DNA of 64,000 bases from Zygnema cylindricum. Lineage: Eukaryota > Streptophyta > Zygnematophyceae > Zygnematales > Zygnemataceae. The DNA is taken from assembly GCA_037447655.1 (NCBI GenBank), contig JBBHKE010001223.1:324824-388823 (forward strand). The letters run 5' to 3'. A program made the position numbers and the translations under genes. Under the pieces are notes generated by a model. That model did not search any database and had not been told where the DNA came from. It was given only the letters and a program-made list of their open reading frames with translations. This document shows, piece after piece, positions 23,962 through 33,873 of this stretch (positions are counted from its first letter, which is position 1; each line of letters starts with the position of its first letter).

Positions 23962-24195
23962 TTATCTGCCAAATTCGCAGTCCCCACAGAACCACGAATG
24001 TGCGGGCTGAGAGCAAGGCTCCCAATTCAGAGGTAGGCAGCTGTAATGCCACCCTTGGTGACAACGTTCACACACCAACAAGGGGTTGGGTACGGGAGAC
24101 ACATCGCAGGCAGAAGAACAGGATGGTGGGTTTGCAAAGTATGTGAGGTGGAAAGTTGTTTCGTCCTCTAACCCTCGCAGGTGGCAAGGGGCCAC
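23962..24195 (-). pseudogene. PHD finger encoded downstream of the Gypsy B integrase
   Basis: The frame encodes C-SSA-C, then VCERCHQGWHYSC, about 17 residues, then WFCGDC. This is the Cys4-His-Cys3 zinc pattern of a PHD finger, with the usual aromatic residue before the last Cys pair; the first pair is spaced by three residues rather than two. PHD fingers read histone H3 tails. Its place after integrase is where chromoviruses have a chromodomain, so a role in directing integration is an inference. It is separated from integrase by stops. Gypsy A has lost this end. Confidence 0.7.
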
Positions 24196-24426
24196 ATTGA
24201 TCTAATTCTCTTTAATTTTGCGGCCATCCTTCCTTTCCAAAGTAAGAACCCCTTTGTTTGAGACCTCCACTACCTTCAGAATTACTCGTCCACCCGAAAT
24301 GTCCAAAGTATCTTTTCTTTGTTGCATGCGATACACAAAATCCCCGGGCACGAATCGTCGTTGCCGCGGAACATAATTGCCGCTCCGGCGTTCGGAATAC
24401 CAAAGCTGATCCTTATGCTGAGCAGC

Positions 24427-25347
24427 CTATAAATTGCCCATAGCCAAAGGTAGTTCTCGGTGAAATACCTTGGCCCTGTCGGCAATCAGTTTTTCGACAG
24501 TCCCGCGGTTGTCCATCTCAGGAAGTACAACCGCCTGAGCCGATGCAGCCCCAGGTAAGATGGGATGTCGGCCGAAGAGAATGAAATAACGGCTGTAGGA
24601 GTGGAGAGATGCTTGCCGGCTGAACCTGTATCCCATGGCAATCCAAGGCACCCGTCTGTCCCATTCCCCCAAATCCTCTTCTACTGCATATTTCCGTAGT
24701 GACCGCTTCACTGTCTGTACGCACCTCTCCGCCAAGCCGTCGACTTGGGGGTGGTCCCGGCTGGTCAACCGGTGGTCTATAAGGCATTGCTCCAATAGGT
24801 TAGAGAAGTCACCGGCAAACTCGGACCCCTGATACGTTAGCACCTCAGCTGGTGCTCCGAATTGAGACAACACTCTCTGCAAGAATGCGTCCGTGATTGC
24901 TTTGGACTCCTTCCGGGGAAGTACCACCAATTCGATCCATTTAGAGAAGTGCTCAATCATGACCAGGACAAAACGGTTTCCCCTCGGGCTAGTGGGAAAT
25001 GGTCTTAGCAGATCCAATGACCATATATATAACATTCCCCGGATGGGGAGGGAGTGAAGTTCCGTCCCACCCTTTTTGTCAAAAGCAACTTTAACTCGGT
25101 CACAAGAAGGACACGTCTGCACCACACGATTGACCTTGGCCCACAACCCATGCCACGAGTACGACCCTGTGACTAGTGAGGTGGTCCGTTTCTGCCCGAA
25201 ATGCCTGCATTGCTGGTGAAGCCGAACAATGAGTGTTTTGCGATCTGCTAGGGGAGGAACCACTTTCCTCGTCCCATCGACCCATTTCCGAAGAAGAATG
25301 CCTCTGTGCCATTCGTACTCCGCCATTCGGTTCTGAACACGGGACAA
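24427..25347 (-). CDS. Gypsy B integrase (HHCC finger and DDE core), mutated
   Basis: About 306 open residues. The N-terminal zinc finger shows H...H then CPSCDRVK (HQQCRHFGQKR ... VVQTCPSC). The RNase H-like core follows: SLDLLRPFPTSPRGNRFVLVMIEHFSKW (first Asp), VLTYQGSEFAGDF, where the usual TDQGSEF has Tyr in place of the second catalytic Asp, and HPQVDGLAERCVQTVKRSLRKY with the Glu. After 24427 a tail with further stops (RYFTENYLWLWAIYRL) leads to the PHD finger. The substitution alone should abolish strand transfer. Confidence 0.85.
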   Translation of the reverse strand: MSRVQNRMAEYEWHRGILLRKWVDGTRKVVPPLADRKTLIVRLHQQCRHFGQKRTTSLVTGSYSWHGLWAKVNRVVQTCPSCDRVKVAFDKKGGTELHSLPIRGMLYIWSLDLLRPFPTSPRGNRFVLVMIEHFSKWIELVVLPRKESKAITDAFLQRVLSQFGAPAEVLTYQGSEFAGDFSNLLEQCLIDHRLTSRDHPQVDGLAERCVQTVKRSLRKYAVEEDLGEWDRRVPWIAMGYRFSRQASLHSYSRYFILFGRHPILPGAASAQAVVLPEMDNRGTVEKLIADRAKVFHRELPLAMGNL

Positions 25348-25578
25348 GGGAATCCCGGCAAGGTGAGGAAGAGGGGAACCCTTTTAGATAGACTGGAGGG
25401 AATCGGCATCATTCCAAATATCTTTGCGGCCGGCTCCAATGGGAGCCTGCCCCTCTACATTTGCAGAAAAAGTTGACAGTTTTCCTTCAGCTCGAGGCAG
25501 CCAAATTAAAGCAGAGGAAGCCCGGATAAGTCCCAGGCTGAGCTCCAGGTCTTCGTCGTGCCGTGCCCCGGTAGAGTC

Positions 25579-25926
25579 TCAGGTGGAAGGGTCCGGATTC
25601 TTGCTGAGTCTGTCGACATTCCCATGAATCTCCCCGGCACGATGGATGATGGTGAAATCATACTCCTGCAACATGAGAACCCATCTGGCCAGCTTGCCGG
25701 TCAACTTACTGTTCTCCATGATCCATTTGAGGGGCTGGTGATCCGTGATAAGAGTGAAGTGTACCCCATAAAGGTAAGGCTGGAAATGTTGTATGGCCCA
25801 CACCGCGGCGAGTAATTCCCCATGGTAACTGCTATAATTCCCCTTAGCTGTATTATTACTCCGGCTTGCGTAGGCCACTACATACTCAGCCTTTGCATCG
25901 TCCAATTGCGCCAAAACTGCTCCCAA
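25579..25926 (-). CDS. Gypsy B RNase H domain
   Basis: 115 residues: MGAVLAQLDDAKAEYVVAYASRS, NYSSYHGELLAAVWAI with the catalytic Glu, FTLITDHQPLKWIMEN with the Asp, and a C-terminal HRAGEIHGNVDRLSK. It degrades the RNA strand during reverse transcription. It is separated from RT by a short stretch with a stop at about 25.94 kb. Confidence 0.85.
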   Translation of the reverse strand: MGAVLAQLDDAKAEYVVAYASRSNNTAKGNYSSYHGELLAAVWAIQHFQPYLYGVHFTLITDHQPLKWIMENSKLTGKLARWVLMLQEYDFTIIHRAGEIHGNVDRLSKNPDPST

Positions 25927-26031
25927 TCCGAACTTGCTTCAATCTATATAAAGGAGAAAAGGCCGTTGGTGATCGGGCATCCAGAGCACAGGATGCTGGT
26001 TAAGGGAATCTTTAAGGAATTGGAAAGCAAT

Positions 26032-26940
26032 CTACTGTTCTTCCTTCCACTGCCATTCTTGATCTTTTCTCAATAATAGATTCAGAGGCTGAGCGTGGCT
26101 ACTAAATTCATGAATAAACATTCGGTAATAGTTTGCAAGGCCTAGGAAAGTACGAAGAGCAAAAATGTCCTGCGGTGGAGGAAGAGCGTCAAGGGCTGCC
26201 ACCTTAACCATGTGGGGACCCATTGTCCTGGGAGTCACCTCATGACCCAAATAAATGATTTTCTGCACCCCTAAGATGCCATTCCTTGGGTGACACTTCA
26301 AACCCGCTGCTTGGAGCGCCTGGAGAACAATCTTTATATGCTCCAAGTGTTCTTCGAATGTCTTGGAGAAGATGATCACATCGTTGATGTAGCATCGTGC
26401 GAAGTCAATTTCCCAAAGAGCCTCGTCCATGGCCTGTTGAAATTTGGCAGGTGCATTTTTGAGGCCAAAGGGCATGTATAGCCATTCATACAGCCTGGAT
26501 CTTGCCCAAATAGCGGTCCTCTCCCGGTGCTTCGGCTCCATTGCAATCAGGTGAAATCCATTTTTCATATCCAACGTGGAGTAGATGGTGGCCCCAGCAA
26601 GAGAGTCAAAGATATCTTCCGGGGTAGGCATGGGATAACAGTGGGAGACAATTGCCGCGTTGAGCATCCGGTAGTCCCCACACATATGGAAATCTACCGT
26701 TTTTCCGGAGGAGTTTTTCTTGGGCAGGAGCATGGTTGGTGAGGCAAACCAATGTAGCCCTGTACTCTCCTGCACCAGCCCTGCGTCCACCAAAGTTTGC
26801 ACCTTTGTGGTAATGAACTCCTTCTCCTTGAAACTGAGAGGATACTGTTTCTGCCAAACAATTGTCGTCTCGTCGATCAGGTCTTTACGGAAAGGGGACC
26901 CCTTATAGATTCCTACATCTGTGTCAGACCAGGCGAACAC
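26032..26940 (-). CDS. Gypsy B reverse transcriptase, active site altered
   Basis: 302 residues open. Fingers (FRKDLIDETTIVWQKQYPLSFKEKEF), palm (LPKKNSSGKTVDFHMCGDYRMLN; MPFGLKNAPAKFQQAMDEAL), then CYINDVIIFSKTFEEHLEH, and thumb (FLGLANYYRMFIHEFSSHAQPLN). The YxDD box reads YIND, so the first catalytic Asp is lost; Gypsy A retains YIDD at the same place. The first Asp of motif A is in YSTLDMKNGFHLI. Typical of old Ty3/Gypsy copies. Confidence 0.88.
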   Translation of the reverse strand: MFAWSDTDVGIYKGSPFRKDLIDETTIVWQKQYPLSFKEKEFITTKVQTLVDAGLVQESTGLHWFASPTMLLPKKNSSGKTVDFHMCGDYRMLNAAIVSHCYPMPTPEDIFDSLAGATIYSTLDMKNGFHLIAMEPKHRERTAIWARSRLYEWLYMPFGLKNAPAKFQQAMDEALWEIDFARCYINDVIIFSKTFEEHLEHIKIVLQALQAAGLKCHPRNGILGVQKIIYLGHEVTPRTMGPHMVKVAALDALPPPQDIFALRTFLGLANYYRMFIHEFSSHAQPLNLLLRKDQEWQWKEEQ

Positions 26941-26982
26941 ATGCTCGTTCTCCTCTAAGAGCTTGGAGAGCTGGGCCTTCTG

Positions 26983-28363
26983 CTATGGGTCTAGCTGTTC
27001 CCTTAGAGTCCAGTCCATCTTCCTGGGTTCCACTGCCGCTAATGCTTCTGGTGGCCTACCCCATAGGGAGATGTTGAATTTCAGCTCTACTTGTGGGTCT
27101 GTCCCTTTCCTGGTTGTTAAAACGCTGCTGCTGACAACTTCCCTTGAGCTGTCCTGATCTGAGCCTTCGCTCCCCCTCAGAGAGGAAACTCCTGGGTATA
27201 GTGTGCTATCTGAATGAAATTTTGTGAAGTTTTTTGTTCTTTCCTCTCTCCCCCCCTCAAGCTGCAGAGTAGCTTGCATGGCCAAAACATGTGGAGCTTG
27301 AAGGTATGCTCCCCGTGACGTTGGAGACTGTAGGGTAGAGAATGCCAGAGAATATGGCAGCAACCAAGAAATTGCATTCAAATCCATACTTTGACCGATT
27401 AAGCAGCACCTTTTTGAGGCTGAGACCCCTGGTGCTGCTGTGGTTGCTTGTCGAAATCCCATTGTTTGTTCCCGTTCCTCAATGTTTGGTGATGTCTAAG
27501 TATTTGCTGTACTATCAAATATCATCCCGGGTGCGCCTCTCCGGTAAGTATGACTGTTAGGAAAAGATACCAGGGTTGGTAGGGCCTTCCGTGGATATCC
27601 GGGCTTATTGCAACAAAAAAAGGGTGCTTGGTTGGCTTTGGTTACTGGAGTGGCCATGCGCCCTAGTCCGAGAATCTGTTGAACTGTGATGTTGGGATCC
27701 GGAACTTGGATTTTCAACAGCTATTGGAGGATGTGAAGAGGAGCCAAGTTGGTCCAATAAGCCCGAACTCGGTGGGCTCTTGATCCGACCTGAGCAGCAT
27801 CAAAAACTATTGGAGTCCCTAGAACCTTGGTCACTTGGTTCCAGCTGTTGACCACCTGTTTTCTTTTATCATCTGTGGGGTGAACATTTTCCAATACGTA
27901 CCCCACTAGCGTGTCTTGGCGTTCCTGTATCTTTGTTATTAGTTGCGTCATCTGGAAGAATGTTCTGCTGCGGACATCTTGGTGTTCCCTGCCCTGTCCT
28001 GCTAACGAATACCGGGTGTCCCCTGCCCTGTCCTGCTAACGAATACCGTTGGCACGGCCATCTAGCGATTACCAGATCCACCTTTCCAAGCTTTTCCAAA
28101 TGTGAATTGGTGATATTGTCCACATTCTGGGGAAGCGTGCGGTGAGAGTTAGACATGGCGGACACCGAGATTTGCTGCGGGTAAAGTTGGTGCAGCTGTT
28201 GTAGTCGGTACTCACTGACTGCACGGGCGTCCGGATCAATCTCGACTGCTGAGTACGCTTGTACTTGGTATCCAGCTTTTAGGACAGCCTCCAGATCGGA
28301 GCTAATGCCGGAAAATAGTGATAGAATCCTGAGTCCTGAGGGTAGGACCTCCAGTGACACCAC
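26983..28363 (-). pseudogene. Gypsy B cytosine-5 DNA methyltransferase domain
   Basis: Segment between protease and RT. ORF 28363-27869 starts MVSLEVLPSG, then motif I LRILSLFSGISSDLEAVLKAG, AVEIDPDA, and motif IV DLVIARWPCQRYSLAGQG with catalytic Cys at residue 104 (codon 28054-28052). A ~33-bp tandem duplication at 27986-28051 shifts the frame. ORF 27951-27721 has motif VI GYVLENV and motif VIII PIVFDAAQVGSRAHRVRAYWTNL. ORF 27717-27496 has ALPTLVSFPNSHTYR, and 27462-26983 begins MGFRQAT and has LIGQSMDLNAISW, as in motifs IX-X. The motif VIII block resembles DNMT3/DRM and bacterial C5-MTases. Expected role: 5mC on element or host DNA. Confidence 0.88.
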
Positions 28364-28537
28364 CTGTCGATTGAAGTCTTACCCTTTGTTAGGAGTTGTT
28401 GGAAATTCTGACCGGTGTACCTTTGTTGTTCCGGATAATATTGCAGCAAAGCTCCTGTCCACTTCTCGCCGAAGTGTGGCCATCTGTCTTAATCGGTTTC
28501 GGTACTCCCTTTCCCACCGCTTGGAAATAGGGAATTG

Positions 28538-29269
28538 CTAGATGGAATTGGCGATATCGGTGGAGTGGTCGAACAGCTCCAAAGGGGTTGAGGTAGAGTA
28601 TACGGGATAGCAACCAGACACCGGAACAACTGTTTTTCCTCGGTTCCATAACTCCAAGGGGACCACCACTTTGGTACCCTCCAGATCCTCCGGGTCTGAG
28701 ACTGTGATTTGTTCCTTCCATATGCTCAATTCCATGTTCAATCTTGTCCACGTGGCCATTCCTAGAAAAATTTCGAATTGTTTACCTTCCACCACTAGGA
28801 AGGGGAGCTGAATTTGAACGTGCTGGCCTGCGTCATCCGCAAATTCGATTTCCATGGCTTTTATGATACCATATACTGGTTGGCTCCCACTCCTGAGCGT
28901 GCTCAGGCATATGTCGCTGGGGCTAATTTATGGCCGGAAATCCTCGGGCATTTGTTGTAATGCTGAGGTGGTGATGAGATTAGGGAGAGCTCTAGTATCC
29001 ACCACTGCATCCTGGTACCCACCGTATCCATTAAGTTTAAAATTTCCCGTTCTGTTTAGAATAAGAGCCACTGACAAAGCCTTATAATCTCTATCCGCCA
29101 TAGAAGTTTTTGGTTTCGCCAACATGAAGACTGTCTTGGGTGGTTCTGCCAACGCGACCCTTTCCCTCCTGGTCTTAATCTCTTCCCCCAGTGCCTGAAT
29201 GAGGGTTTCTTTGGGCAGATTGTGGGAGGAAGCTAGTGAATTGACGTGCGTCAGGGAGTAGGGCATCAA
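28538..29269 (-). pseudogene. Gypsy B aspartic protease region, active site altered
   Basis: ORF 29269-28928 contains YQDAVVDTRALPNLITTSALQQMPE, where the retropepsin DTGA reads DTRA. ORF 28855-28538 contains FLVVEGKQFEIFLGMATWTRLNMEL and the linker WNRGKTVVPVSGCYPVY. A stop separates the two. Gypsy A keeps DTGA at the same site. Confidence 0.75.
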
Positions 29270-29272
29270 GTG

Positions 29273-32200
29273 TCATACTAGCATGACTGCTGGTTTAGAG
29301 GAAGGAGGGTGAGCTTTGGGCGATGAAATTGGTGAGTCCTCGTCCTCCGATTTCTCTTGTCTCCCCCCCTCTTCTTCCTCACTTTCTTCGTCACAATTTG
29401 CTGTTGGAGGTGTCACAGGCAAATCCGTGGATGGTCTTTCGGCCAAGTATCTTTTGAACCATACCTGATCTCTTTCGGGGGTTGCAGGATCATTTTCTGG
29501 CTGGGGATTCTTAAAATTTTCGAAACGAGAAGGAAGTTTCTTTGGAGCTGGGGGAGGCGGATGAGTCGGCTTGAGTCCCAGTCCAATGTTACTGTTCAGA
29601 AGGACTGCCCGCAGTGTGAAGGATAAGGGACCGGTGGCTTTGCGGCTGTGGTCCTTTTGTTCCATCGATCGTTTGTCCTTCCTTTGGGTGGACGTTGTAG
29701 AGCGCAATTTCCTGCGACTATCCCCTTTCACCAACGTTCCAGGCTCCGGACAGTATTGTTTGAGCATGATGAGCCTTTGGAGGCTCCATATCCCAGTCCA
29801 TTAAGTCATCATCATCTCCACCCGCCGCGGTCTGTTGCTCTAGCTCCGCTAGCTTTTGTAGCAGTTCTTGTTTTTGTTCTGCAATTTTTGAGCCGGCGTA
29901 AGAGGTTGAGTGCGAGCAGGGGATCTTAGTCGCAGAGCAGCCAGTTTTGTTGCCAAAGCGGCCAACTGGGTGCTCTGTTGCTGAATGATATGTTTCGGTG
30001 TCAATGAGCTGGGTCGCGGTTCATTTGGAGATTGACGTCCCCAAGGATAAAAAGGCAACGCAGAGGATTGATGGCAGTTTCCCCTTCACCTGTGAACAAA
30101 GCGTATTGCATCATAATCTTTGGAACCCCATTCTTCCGAGAGCATTGCCCTTCTTTGTGGCCCATGAACCCACAAGCTTCACATTTCGACACCTCAGTAG
30201 TATACTTCCCCCTTAGCTCATTAGAGATTTGAGCGTCATCAAATTTTGGAAGTCGGATTTGTCTCAACTAGGATTGAGACATTTTAGCAGTTTCAGAGCG
30301 TGGAGTAGGTTTATATGTATCCTTGGTGACCGGTGTTCGATCTACTCCTCCACCTTCTTGCTTACGTTCCTGCTGCTTCCTTGTTCTTTCTGCACGCTCT
30401 CTCTCAAACTCCTGCTTGATGGCGAGTTTTGGTTTGAGCTTTCGGGGGCACCTTTTCCATCCGTGACCGGCTGGATACAATTCATGCAGTCAGAAAGAAA
30501 AACTTTTTCATCTACCCCATTGCAGGTTCTAGTCAGGCATCCGCTTCTTGTTTCCCCTTAAGCTTCCGCAAAGCTTGCATTTATGTCTGTTCGTCGTGGC
30601 TGAGCGATGTTTCCCCGGCAAAACCTGCAAAGTTGGCTCTTGATTTCCCGGTAACAGCCTTTTCTCGTGCCTCGCTAAGAACAAAATGATCATACAATTT
30701 CATAGCAGCCACTGAAATTTCTTGAGTTGTGGGATTCCGGTCGTGTATAGCCTGACTGGCACTCCAATTGTCCAGAGCTGCTTGTCTTGTTGGCCCGAAG
30801 GAATTTCAAATAGCGACATAATATTTGGTGGCCATAGTCGGTGTATCGATGGTGGACAGTTTGGTCTTCAGGCAGAGGCTGGAGAGGCGGTTGAACACCG
30901 TTTCGGGAGTTTCATTCTTCAAACAGCGGAAGTCTGTGAACTCTTTGATAGCAGTTTCGTTCCTTTCTGTGTAAAGGAGTCTCCAAGCGTCCAGAAGAGT
31001 GGTACAGGGATTAGGATTGGCAACCATCCGGGTGGCCGCTTCGGCTTCCTGTATAGCCTGTAGGTGGTTGACATAGGCCCTGCCTTGGACCTGAAGTTTC
31101 ATATCCATGGTGAAAGTAGGTGTGAGATGAGCTGCGGCTACGGCAGCTTGGTCTGCTGCTGCTTGAAGAGCCTCGGCGTCCAGAGCCGGATCCGATATTT
31201 TGATACTAGGAGCCATCAACAAAGGTTGACGCTCCTTATAATCGGCCAAAGCTCCTCTGGCTAGATAATTTACCATCATCGGAAACAAGGTTGTTTCAAA
31301 ATCTGCTGGAATGGCCCCTCCCCTGTATTTGTTGATTTTGGACTGCGTGAAGGATTTCCAGAGCACTTCAAAATTAGAGAAAGCAATTCCCGAGTTGTCC
31401 CCGATAAAGATCCGGACGTCTCCCATTCTCCTTTCTTCTTCGGTAAGATTGGTGAACCTTGTTGACGCTTGTCCGATCGGGCTGACAAACTGAGCCGGTG
31501 AGATCGCCCCATGATCTGCTATCTCGCGATCCGAACCGGTCCTTCCTCCGATGGGAAAGGCGGTTGTACCAATAGAGGTCCCCTCCCCCACTGAGGAAGG
31601 TTTGGTCCTTGAAAAAGTGGGATAGTCATCTGCCCCTCTATATCCAAGAGATCCGCATGCTTTCCGGAGAACTTCCTCTTCCGATGGTATGTGAAGACGA
31701 GGACGAGGTTCCCGGGTAATAGATAGCGATGGAGAGGGTGATGACTCAAAGCTTGGAGGAGAAGGTGATTGTTTCCTAAAAGGAGTCTGCTTCCTAGGTC
31801 GCCTCTGGGAATCTTCGGGAGGAGGAGTTCCGGAACTAGAGGATGGCGACTGTCTGTGAGGAGGCGAGTAGACGTCAGGTTTGTGGGGTAGGCGAAGTGA
31901 ACCTCGTGACCCCCGGACTGCTTTCGCGAGAGAGATGGATTGCGAGGGGGAAGAGGCGTGAGGTGGTGATGGAGGAGGAGTGGTAAGTCCGAGGGAAATG
32001 TGTAGTCTGTGATGGGGTTGTAGCTGCACCACGGCCTCCACGGTAGAAGATCACGCGACCGAGACAAATGTAGGGAGATCTGTAGCCGCGGCTACAAGAT
32101 ATCTGGACAAATCTGCACCCAACCCCTTTTTGTTAGACCCCGTTTTTTCCTCCCCTTCCCGCTGAAGAGGAGATTTTGGTCTCCTGGTATCTCTCGTGAC

Positions 32201-32473
32201 CAGAGGAGTTGCCTGATCCAGTGGTTCTAGTTCCGCCGCAAGACCTGTTCTACGAGGAGGAGCTACCTGTTCACTAAGGATTCCCCCCGATCTCCGTCTA
32301 GCTTCCCGTATCAGGACCAACTCCTGTTCCAATGCCCTCTTCCTTTCCTCTTCAAGAGCATCCCAATCTATTGCGACGGGTCCGGCCCCCGCCATAGCCT
32401 TATCTTGCGATCGCAGGATCTCCACCAATTTTTGGGTGCTGCTCACCACACCCGAGAGATCAGCAATCCCCAA
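29273..32473 (-). pseudogene. Gypsy B gag region with two zinc knuckles
   Basis: ORF 32473-32051 (charged, EEERKRALEQELVLIREA) and ORF 32041-30806 (411 residues) hold a Pro/Ser-rich region, then the capsid-like core NFEVLWKSFTQSKINKYRGG and FNRLSSLCLKTKLSTID. Knuckle 1 survives partly (GHGWKRCPRKLK, 30480-30268); knuckle 2 is CEACGFMGHKEGQC (30267-30001). ORFs 30058-29849 and 29767-29273 are Gln/Pro-rich and Glu-rich linkers before protease. Many frame changes; clear similarity to Gypsy A throughout. Confidence 0.75.
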
Positions 32474-32598
32474 GCCGGGTACCTCAAGATCCGTAGGCCT
32501 TGAACGCCATAGTCCTTAGGATGGTCAAAAAACTGGTTTGGAAGGAGACATAGAACTTAGGGACATTGAGGCAGAAGGAAAGAGCGGCTCTTCTTTGG

Positions 32599-32818
32599 CT
32601 AGGGGAGCAAATAGACATTTGCTATCCCGATGGTTGACCCGGAAAATTCTCTGAGGCTCGAGTAACTTCCGCTTGATACTCCCTTCCCTTGTCCGGCCCC
32701 GGCAAGTTGCTCTGCCCGTAGAAGGTCTACTGCTCGATGTTTCATGAGATACGGTGGACTGTTGTCGGGTAGCAAACGGCCTCTCCAGTTGCTCTCGCGC
32801 TGAGATAGGAGAGCCACT
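32599..32818 (-). pseudogene. Downstream part of Gypsy B leader ORF
   Basis: Sequence left of the Copia 2 insertion, with a Ser/Leu-rich open stretch. Joined conceptually to 39262 across Copia 2, it continues the leader ORF. Low similarity to anything I know. Confidence 0.45.
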
Positions 32819-33873
32819 TGTAGAAATTAATGGTCCATTTTTAGTATTTTCTAGGTCTAAATAGAAATATAGAAAGAAGCCGGGGCAGTCTACCTCTAAC
32901 TTCTCTCTCCAACTCTCAAACTTGTCGCAGTCACTGAGAAATTGGAGAGGGAGCTAGAGCCATGGCTACCTATGCTATCTAGAGGTTTACGGGAAATTTA
33001 AATTAGTTAGGGGTTTATTTATTTAAAAGGAATGTGCCGGCGACAGGAATCGATCCTTGTACCTACCGGCCGGCAGACAGGAAGTAGCCGGTAGCCTTAG
33101 CCATTAACTCTAGGACTAATGTTACGTAGTATATAGTTTGATATTTATTTAAACATGTAAACGTAGAATAAATTATTTAACTGTAACTGTTTACAGGATA
33201 CATAGATCTGGTAATGTATAAGTACGGAATACAGTACAGGCAAGAAATCAATACCGCGCATTTATTTCTTAAGTGAAACTAATACCGCGCATGTATTTAT
33301 TACGGCTACGATTAAATTCGAATTTCATCGGACGACCGGAATTAGCGTCGAGATCGCAAAAGAAGATATCGGCGGTTTGTGGCCATCGCCACATCGGATG
33401 ACGCGTGGCGAAATTACATTGGATCGTGGAATCTTCGGAGATTATGGCACCGAATCCGGATATAACATGTGTCGATATTTAGGCCATGTCGTACAATGTG
33501 AGTACATAAAGTACACCGGCAGGTGTACTTTTGCGTAGGGAACTCTATTCTGATTAGTTCCGTACATCAGTAGATAGAGTCTGTGAGAGAGATAAGACTT
33601 AGAAAAAATAGGAGATAGGACCATCTCTCCTAGAGAGCTTCTGTACAAAAGGTCAACTTTGACCCTCCATAACTTACTGCTCAGGGGAGCAATTCAGAGA
33701 TTCTTTTTGCTATAGAATCAACAGAGTCTTGCCTTCAGAGGGGTGTAGGTGGTTAGAGTTTTTGTTTGTCAGGGTGGCAGTTGTTTTTGCTGAAACACAA
33801 AGGGGTCACAGTTATCCTAGAGGCTTCTTGGAAGCTGTCCACTCTGAGGACTTATGGAGGCCTCAGAGTTTCA
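32819..33873 (+). repeat. 5' LTR of Copia 2
   Basis: Ends TCAGAGTTTCA at 33873. The matching copy at 38207-39261 fixes both boundaries. It contains the antisense tRNA-like block and ends with the gag ATG at 33854. Confidence 0.9.
33035..33110 (-). other. tRNA-like sequence, antisense within Copia 2 5' LTR
   Basis: Minus strand: A-box-like TTAATGGCTAAGGCTACCGG, then B-box-like GGATCGATTCC in a T-arm context and 3' end TGTCGCCGGCA. It lies 216-291 bp from the LTR start. Confidence 0.5.

Noticed and set aside
24212-24403. Short ORF between integrase and PHD finger
   Set aside because: Shifted-frame shadow of the integrase tail; no independent feature.
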